DNA of 64,000 bases, taken from the NCBI GenBank assembly GCA_006176705.1, contig QRFJ01000780.1:558001-622000 (forward strand). The letters run 5' to 3'. Position 1 is the first letter of the stretch. Every line of letters starts with the position of its first letter. This DNA is from Cocos nucifera (lineage: Eukaryota; Streptophyta; Magnoliopsida; Arecales; Arecaceae). The translations under genes and the position numbers were made by a program. The notes under the pieces were generated by a model. It made no database searches. It was not told where the DNA came from and saw only the letters and a program-made list of their open reading frames with translations. This document shows, in pieces, positions 57,071 to 64,000 of this stretch.

Positions 57071-58090
57071 TGATGCATGCTAATTTATAGCTATGGCAAA
57101 TGCACCAGTCGATCAAGTAATAAAGTGAATGAGTAGAGTATCGTCCCTAGAGAATTGGAAAACAAGTACTGAAAAGCTCTTTCCTATGCTTTATTTAGAA
57201 GATCGATTTATGAGAATAAGAAATTAAAGAAAATAAAGAAAATAAAAAAAAAATAATTAAAAGTTTTTAATTAAATAGAGAGAGTGTAAATTATTAGGAT
57301 TTTAAACTCAAGAGCAATGGATTACTAAGGCAATCGGTTCACCAACTCAGTCAATACAATATTCAGATTTTTAGATTAATTTTATTTCATATGACGGTGG
57401 AGTCTCCTAATTTATTCACTACCCTTTGGTCCAGGCATAGCAAAACTATTAATATTTATTAATTATTCTTTGGTCCAGATGTAATTTAAATAAATATTAA
57501 TGCATTAGGTTTTGTGAAATCCTCTAATTAAAATACGCTACGTCCAAAGCGCACTAAAATTCCTACATGCATATGAATTCTAATTTGATTCATAATACAA
57601 GGTATATAATCAAGAAGCATTAACATAGATATACTTGATACGTAACATCTATGTTTATCAGATCAATTAGAAGATGGTCAGTAATCTAAAAGCATTAAGA
57701 TCAGATTTATATACTCCTCATGAATAAAATTTAAAAATAAATCATACTGAATATTGCATCAAAAGAGTGGCTACACCTTAGCCTTAGTAAAAGAAAATTT
57801 AGTTCATAATAACAAGTTCAAAAAAAAATAGTAAATAAAATAAAAAGCATAGAGAAATTAGACTGTTTGATTGCTAAAATTGATTGTCTGCTGCTTTTGA
57901 TGTGGAGAACTTGGCGAAGAAGAAGAGGCTCCTTGATCGATGTCTTAATCGTCGAAAAAAAAAAATCAAAAACCTTTTTAATTCTCTCACAAACCACTCT
58001 TCTTTTTCTATCTCTCTTCTCTCTCTTTCTCTCTCTCTGTCTCTCTTTCCATCTATCTCCGATTTTTTTTTTCTCACGACAATAGTAGGT

Positions 58091-58098
58091 CTTTTATA
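58091..58098 (-). promoter_or_regulatory. TATA box of Ath4 LTR
   Basis: TATAAAAG on the minus strand, followed in the direction of transcription by a long GA-rich tract. The same box lies at 63470-63477 in the other LTR. Confidence 0.65.
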
Positions 58099-58601
58099 GA
58101 TGAAGTGTTTGATTCTCTTCAAAATCCATCAAAAATTAGATTTAAGACTCCTAAAACAACTCAAATTAAGATCTGGATAATTCTGCCCGTTAGATCTTGA
58201 TCAAATGGTACAAAAATCACTCAAAAACTCCTTAAAATAATCCAGATCAAGTCGGATTTAATATCAGCCATTGGATCAACCATTGGATCAAATCTGGGCC
58301 ATCCGATTGCGTTGAAAGAAGCCTTCTGATCTTTAGTTTACCATCGAAAGGAATCTCAGCCATTGGATCTCGATCGAGAGCTACGGATGCCGTCCATCAG
58401 CGCCTTCATTTCGGCCGTCCGATCAAGCTTCAGTGAAAATCGTCCGTTGGATCAGCCAGAATTCCCAAATTGCCCTCCATGGACCATGCGCGAGCCCGGT
58501 GTTGCGTAGTTGCCGCATTCTTCAACCAATCAGAGCGTGCCTCTTATTGTAAAATTCTCAAAATACCCTTCATATGGTCCACTGTGCGCCGCAAAAAATG
58601 C

Positions 58602-58620
58602 TGACGTCATCCTGACGTCA
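58602..58620. promoter_or_regulatory. Twin TGACGTCA palindromes in Ath4 3' LTR
   Basis: Two perfect TGACGTCA palindromes separated by three bases, inside a 23-bp near-palindrome. They lie about 500 bp upstream of the TATA box on the minus strand, in U3. TGACG-type sites are bound by plant bZIP factors of the TGA class. The same pair is at 63972-63990. Confidence 0.6.
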
Positions 58621-58843
58621 GCGTTGCATCGACGGTTTTTTTTTTTTTTTTTAAAATTCGATTCTGGGCTCGTTTGAAGTCCGTTTTGCCTGAAATTTTT
58701 TTCATCTGAACCAAAAAAATAAGATCTTCACATTGGTAGCCTTCTTTCCTACATAAAATTAATAAAAATATCAATTTTTAAAGAAATAGATTAATTTATT
58801 TTATAATTTAATACTTTTATTAGTATATTTTTACCACTTATCA

Positions 58844-60079
58844 CACTCTCCAACTTAGTCATTGCTAGTCCCTTAGCAATATTTTATTTAATACCATGTT
58901 TCAATAAGATTATCCATCATAAAGATAAAATCTAGGATTAAAGGTCAAAAAGTTTAGAAAATACTGCTAACTAAGCATTGAGCTTCAGAAGCAAATTTTT
59001 CAGTCAATACAATTAAAAACTTTCTTAGAGTACATCAAAGATCTATAGCACTTGTGTTTCGTGATGACTAACTTTAGCATTTTCAGTATTAAATTAAAAG
59101 AACAAAAGTATCTTCTCTTATCACCTATTTTGGTCAATTTTCTATACATTCTCAATTTTATACTCATGAATTAAGGTAGCTTTCACACTACCTTTTCTTT
59201 TCTTTTCTTTTCTTTTTTTCTTTTTTTTTTTTTACTATGCTGAGCATCCTGGCCTTCCCTTCACCGTTTTACTTAAATTTCCACACTTGACCTAGGTGCA
59301 GAGACCCAGTTACTAGGCTTTGGGCAATCCACATATACTCTGTCTTTTGCACTTTATTTATAGGCAGGTAGCTCTTTCCTTAAATTCAAGTTTCTTTGAT
59401 TAGAATGTATATTAATTACCAATTTTCAGTGATAATTGAATCCTCAGTTGGCCTTATAATCAATACCTACTTTGCCTTGTTAGTGTGCATGTGCAATAAA
59501 AAGTGCTAATAAGTCTTTTAATGACCTAAGTAGGCTGCTAAAAGTTGACCAACTAATCTACTTCTTTAACTCATTACATTCATTAGCAAATAATTCTATC
59601 TTTTATCACTTATCCAGTTTATCTTGCTCAAGATTTTCTTCTTGACACATAATTTTTTTTTTTTTTAATTATTGTTCTACATTGTCTTAAAGGAGAAAGA
59701 AAAATAAAGGATGCAATAAAGGATAGGAAGGAATACACCTGATTTGGTTCAGTCTGGTTCTTTGGGGCTTTGAAATTTTGCTTGAGTTCTCATTGATTTT
59801 TCTGCAAAATTGAAAATACACACCAGAGCAGTAAAAGAGCAACAACAAATTACTAAAAAAAAAAAAAAAATGATCAAAACTAAAAAGAAAAGAAACAACC
59901 TATCTAGTAGTTCTGATTTATAGTCTTCAGCTTGACTTTCTTTGAGTTCTAAAGTGGATCAATCCGGTGCCACTTCAATTGGAATACTTTCATGTTTGAT
60001 CGAGTCTTCTTTCAATTTGACATTGCTCGCTTTTATAGTCTCAAACCTATTTTCTACAGAATTCTCATATAATGGATTG
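58844..60079 (-). other. Ath4 3' untranslated region
   Basis: Read on the minus strand after the protease stop: a short acidic tail, then GCTGAAGACTATAAA and a diverged 3' box (59893-59941), a poly-T-rich stretch with (TTTTC)n at 59200-59235, and the purine tract. No RT or integrase homology on either strand. Confidence 0.65.
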
Positions 60080-60927
60080 TCAATAATGTTCAATTAAAAA
60101 ATAAGTTTGATTATCATCAGGATGTTTAGTATCTTTGAAAATATTAAAAGTAACTTGTTCATCTTGGACTCTAAGAATTAATTTTTCTTGTTGAACATCT
60201 ATTAAAGCTCCTCCAGTAGCTAAAAAGGGTCTCCCTAAAATAAGGGGTACATCATAATCTTCTTCCATATCAAGAACAATAAAATCAATAGGGAAAATAA
60301 ACTTGTTTACCTTTACCAAGACATCCTCCACTATACCTCTTGGATATTTAATGGATCTGTCGGCTAATTGAAGAGTAATAGTGGTAGGCTTTGGTTCTCC
60401 TAAACCCAACTTCCTAAAAATAGAAAAAGGCATGAGATTTATGCTTGCTCCTAAATCACATAAAACTTTATCAAAACTACAATCACCAATAATGCAAGGG
60501 ATAGTAAAACTTCCTGGATCTTTTAGCTTCTGTGGTAATTTATTTTGAAGTATTGCTGAGCATTCTTCATTCAAATTTATTCTCTCATGCTCCTTCAGCT
60601 TTTTCTTATTTGTTAAGATTTCTTTGAGAAACTTGGCATACCTGGGCATTTGAGTAATAGCATCTACAAAAGGAATATTAATATGTAAATTCTTTAAAAT
60701 TTTGAAAAAGTTAGAAAATTTTTTATCTGGATGCTGTATTTGTCTCTCTGGGAATGGTAGTGGCGGCACGTAGGGCTTCACATTTGGATCAGCAAATCGT
60801 ATACCTGGAGACCATCCATCTGCTGGTTGTTTTGGTGACTGACGAATTTTAGTTGATGGTTCCTTATTTGTAGTTGGCTCTTCAGTCTCATTCTTCTGAT
60901 GTGGCTCCTCCAGCTTTGTACCACTTC
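60080..60927 (-). pseudogene. Ath4 protease
   Basis: The 233-residue minus-strand ORF (60080-60781) begins MKPYVPPLPFPERQIQHPDK, then FFKILKNLHINIPFVDAITQ, MPRYAKFLKEILTNKKKL and KLKDPGSFTIPCIIGDCSFD. The active-site segment VLCDLGASINLMPFSIFRKL has Asp near 60456; Asp-Leu-Gly is the normal Athila form. ILQLADRSIKYPRGIVEDV-type strands and PLILGRPFLATGGALIDV follow. It ends ..YFLIEHY at 60080. The upstream linker at 60800-60930 reads GTKLEEPHQKNETEEPTTNK in phase. The domain itself is uninterrupted, and only the join to gag is shifted. Confidence 0.9.
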
Positions 60928-62312
60928 TTAGGGTGATAGCATTGACTTGCTCCCTTGGATTTGTCTCCGTATGTTGCTGGGCAAGGATCCTTGAGGTCTC
61001 TCGGAGATTATCTTAGCCATTTGACCTATTTGCATCTCCAAGTTTCGAATTGCTACTGTTTGGTCCTGCCTAAGTTTGGCTTCCAAATTTTTTATAGTTG
61101 CTTCTTGGTTTTGCATAAATTTGACCATCAGCTCTTCCATGTTGGACTTCTTTTTAGGTACTTGGAATCTCGGGGGTGGCTGTTGTGCTGCATTTTGATT
61201 GCTCCATGAGAAATTTGGGTGCTGCCTCCACCCTTGATTGTATGTGTTGGAGTAGGGATTGTTTTGTTGCGGCCTGAAAAAATTACCAATATAATTAGCT
61301 GTATCAGTTATTTTAGCAAAAGGATTACCTATTTGGCAATTGCTCGTATCGTGTCCTCCTCCACATAGGTCATAAGTAATGCTCTGAACATGCATAGCTG
61401 TTCCCTTTAAGTTGTTGACTTCGGCTCTAAGGGCTGCAATTTCAGCTAGTAAAGTTGGCACGCAATCTACTCCCTGCACAGCTGCTAGTCTTTTTGGCAT
61501 CATGCGCTCTGTCTGCCATTGATAGCTATTTGATGCCATCTCATCGATCAGATCGAAGGCTTCTTCCTCCATTTTTTCGATTAATGGTTCCTCCTGCTGC
61601 TGCATCAATCATAGATCGATTAGTAGGAGATAAACCATTATAGAAAGTTTGTACCTGAAGCCATACGGAGTAGTTGATGATGTGGACATCTCCTCAGCAG
61701 TTTCTTGAAATGCTCCCAAGCCTCATATAGCGTCTCCATATCCATCTGCATAAAAGAAGTGATATCGTTGCGCATCTTAGCAGTTTTGGAAGGTGGAAAG
61801 TACTTGGCTAAGAATTTTTGGGCTAGGACATCCCAAGTTGTGATAGAACCTACAGGAAGAGAATGAAGCCAATTTTTAGCTTTATCCCATAAAGAGAAAG
61901 GAAATAACCTTAATCTAATAGCATCATCCGACACCCCATTAATTTTAAAAGTATCGCAAAGTTCAAGAAAATTAGAAATATGGGCATTCGGATCATCATG
62001 CACGTGTCCACTGAATTGGATAGTTGATTGAATCATCTGGATCATCGTCGATTTTATTTCGAAGTTGTTTGCTCGTACAGGCGGTCTCCTGATGCTCGAA
62101 GCTGCATCGGCTACAGATGGTGTGATATAATCATTTAATGGACGATGTACTGGTCGAATAGCTTCATGCTGTCCTTCAGTCGCCATATCCACTCCTAGAT
62201 TGATGTCGTTAGGATCTTCAGCTGCCATGTTTCTCTCTTGTTGTAGTCTTCTAATGGTTCTTTCAATTTTTGGATCTAAAGGTAGTAAGTTACTATGTCC
62301 AGTACGTGTCAT
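60928..62312 (-). pseudogene. Ath4 gag, nearly intact
   Basis: Starts with ATG at 62312 (MTRTGHSNLLPLDPKIERTI). Then NNFEIKSTMIQMIQSTIQFS, GHVHDDPNAHISNFLELCDT, FPFSLWDKAKNWLHSLPVGS, ITTWDVLAQKFLAKYFPPSK and CPHHQ. A one-base shift near 61655 moves into VQTFYNGL..AAAGG, and another in an A-run near 61585 leads to the frame 60928-61608: EEEAFDLIDEMASNSYQWQT, CGGGHDTSNC (zinc knuckle), NPYSNTYNQGWRQHPNFSW and IRNLEMQIGQMAKIISERPQ. A third shift near 60960 disturbs the VNAITLRSG junction. Three single-base slips are the only damage seen. Confidence 0.9.
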
Positions 62313-62402
62313 GCACTAAAATTTTTTTTTTAATAATAAAAATTAAAAATAAATTTCTAAAGTAAAGCTAGGATCAAAATTTTAATATTATTTTAGACAC
62401 AA

Positions 62403-62420
62403 TCCCCAGCAACGGCGCCA
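62403..62420 (-). other. Ath4 primer-binding site
   Basis: TGGCGCCGTTGCTGGGGA on the minus strand, six bases from the 5' LTR end. This is the Asp-tRNA type site of Athila and related plant gypsy elements. Confidence 0.85.
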
Positions 62421-62426
62421 AAAACT

Positions 62427-64000
62427 TGATGCGTGCTAATTTATAGCTATGGCAAGTGCACCAGTCGATCAAGTAATAAAGTGAATGAGTAGAGTATCAT
62501 CCCTAGAGGATTGAAAAATAAGTACTGAAAAGCTCTTTCCTATGCTTTATTTAGAAGATCGATTTATGAGAATAAAAAATTAAAAAAATAAAGAAAATAA
62601 AAAAAATAATTAAAAGTTTTTAATTAAATAGAGAGAGTGTAAATTATTAGGGTTTTAAATTCAAGAGCAATGGATTACTAAGGCAATCGGTTCACCAACT
62701 CAGTCAATACAATATTCAATTTTTAGATTAATTTTATTTCATGTGATGGTGGAGTCTCCTAATTTATTCACTACCCTTTGGTCCAGGCATAGCAAAACTA
62801 TTAATATTTATTAATTATTCCTTTGGTCCAGGTGTAATTTAAATAAATATTAATGCATTAGGTTTTGTGAAACCCTCTAATTAAAATACGCTGCGTCCAA
62901 AGCGCACTAAAATTTCCGCATGCATATGAATTCTAATTTGATTCATAATACAAGGTATATAATCAAGAAGCATTAACATAGATGTACTTGGTCCGTAACA
63001 TCTATGTTCATCAGATCAATTAGAAGATGGCCAGTAATCTAAAAGCATTAAGATCAGATTTATATACTCCTCATGAATAAAAGTTAAAAATAAATCATAC
63101 TGAATATTGCATCAAAAGAGTGGCTACACCTTAGCCTTAGTAAAAGAAAATTTAGTTCATAATAACAAATTCAAAAAAAAAATAGTAAATAAAATAAAAA
63201 GCATAGAGAAATTAGACTGTTTGATTGCTGAAATTGATTATCTGCTGCTCTTGATGTGGAGAACTTGGCGAAGAAGAAGAGGCTCCTTGATCGATGTCTT
63301 GATCGTCTAAAAAAAAAATCAATTTTTTTTTAATTCTCTCACAAACCACTCTTCTTTTTCTATCTCTCTTCTCTCTCTTTCTCTCTCTCTCTATTTCTCT
63401 CTCTGTCTCTCTCTCCCTGTCTCTCTTTCCATCTCTCTCCAATTTTTTTTTCTCACAAAAACAGTAGGTCTTTTATAGATGAGGTGTTTGATTTCCCTCA
63501 AAATCCATCAAAAATTAGGTTTAGGACTCCTAAAACAACTCAAATTAAGATCTGGGTAATTTTGCCCGATCAAACGGTACAAAAATCACTCAAAAATCCC
63601 TTAAAATAACCCAGATCAAGTCGGATTTAATATCAGCCGTTGGATCAACCGTTAGATCGAATCTGAGCCGTTCGATCGTATTAAAAGAAGCCTTCTGACC
63701 TTTAGTTTACCGTCGCGATGAATCTCAGCCGTTGGATCTTGATCGAAAGCTGTGGATGCCATCCATCAGCACCTTCATTTCGGCCGTCTGATCAAGGTTC
63801 AATAAAAATCATCCGTTGGATCAGCCAGAATTCCCAAATTGCCCTCCATGGACCATGTGCGAGCCCGGTGTTGCGTAGACCGCCGCGTTCTTCAGCCAAT
63901 TAGAGCGCACCTCTTGCTGTGAAATTCTCGAAATACCCTTCATATGGTCCACCGTGCGCCGCAAAAAATGCTGACGTCATCCTGACGTCAGCGTTGCATC
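62427..64000 (-). repeat. Ath4 5' LTR (right), truncated by window
   Basis: 1574 bp visible of an expected ~1775. It starts TGATGCGTGC. It differs from the left LTR by scattered single-base changes (about ten in the first 170 bp) and has a longer (CT)n tract (63340-63435). The twin TGACGTCA pair is at 63972-63990. ORFs at 63107-63442 and 63718-63903 are LTR shadows. Confidence 0.9.

Larger units (their letters stand above)
57071..58843 (-). repeat. Ath4 3' LTR (left)
   Basis: 1773 bp, TGATGCATGC...CACTTATCA. Closely similar to 62427-64000. It contains a (CT)n tract at about 57996-58050, a minus-strand TATA box at 58091-58098, a run of GCCNTTGGATC words at 58185-58470 and twin TGACGTCA sites at 58602-58620. 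Confidence 0.9.
57071..64000 (-). mobile_element. Ath4, gag-protease-only Athila element (right end outside)
   Basis: Minus-strand and the best preserved Athila-type copy here. The 3' LTR is 57071-58843; the 5' LTR starts at 62427 and runs beyond the window. A clean Asp-type primer site is at 62403-62420, and a purine tract (AAGTTGGAGAGTG on the minus strand) adjoins 58844. The 3.6 kb interior encodes gag and protease only and is too short to hold RT and integrase. The left flank is GGCAG (57066-57070); the matching duplication would be outside. It interrupts the antisense gene of the Tat element. Confidence 0.9.

Noticed and set aside
63212..63442. The Arg/Glu-rich minus-strand ORF, and its twin at 57874-58122
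   Set aside because: It is the translation of the (GA)n tract in the Ath4 LTR.

Overview
This 64 kb window looks like a plant nuclear genome, and I see no convincing host gene in it. Apart from short unassigned stretches, it is LTR retrotransposons nested inside one another. The plant assignment rests on plant-type Ty1/copia and Ty3/gypsy (Athila and Tat lineage) proteins, primer-binding sites of the plant initiator-Met and Asp types, TATAAATA promoters inside LTRs and plant-style splice signals. A monocot with a large repeat-rich genome (a palm, for example) is plausible, but the sequence alone does not prove it.

Layout. (1) 1-1560 is the right-hand part of a copia LTR (same family as Cop3 below) inserted in the gag of an old Athila-like element, Ath1, whose 3' LTR ends at about 6020. 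(2) 6021-7519 holds unassigned sequence, a decayed copia RNase H and the probable leader of a Tat element. (3) From about 7520 to at least 57070 runs one old plus-strand Tat element in six pieces: gag, protease, RT, RNase H, a second RNase H, integrase, and a gene on the opposite strand. It is split by six insertions: Ath2 (minus, 7662-15020), Cop1 (plus, 19404-26328, itself carrying Cop2 at 21691-25277), TatN (minus, 27279-42521, itself carrying Cop3 at 32825-41991), Ath3 (plus, 43529-51911), Cop4 (minus, 53119-56500) and Ath4 (minus, 57071 to beyond the window end). Four of the eight insertions have good 5-bp target duplications (Cop1 CTTTC, TatN GAAAC and Cop3 GGGTT exact; Ath2 GCAGG/GCAAG with one mismatch). 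Cop2 has a four-of-five match. Tat protein homology resumes across most of the junctions.

Most of the inserted elements are non-autonomous. The four Athila-type elements carry gag and, where recognisable, protease, but no RT or integrase. Cop1 and Cop4 share the same loss of integrase, RT and RNase H. Cop2 has almost no coding capacity. TatN keeps pieces of gag between two minisatellites. Only the Tat host and Cop3 contain RT, and Cop3 lacks integrase at a 25-N assembly gap. The most interesting points are the gag-protease-only Athila design with a shared C-terminus and 3' box, the apparently intron-containing antisense gene at the 3' end of the Tat element, the shared-deletion copia family, and twin TGACGTCA sites in the Ath4 LTRs.

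All assignments come from reading the sequence and from family knowledge; no database search was run. Boundaries quoted to the base come from LTR-LTR comparison by eye.
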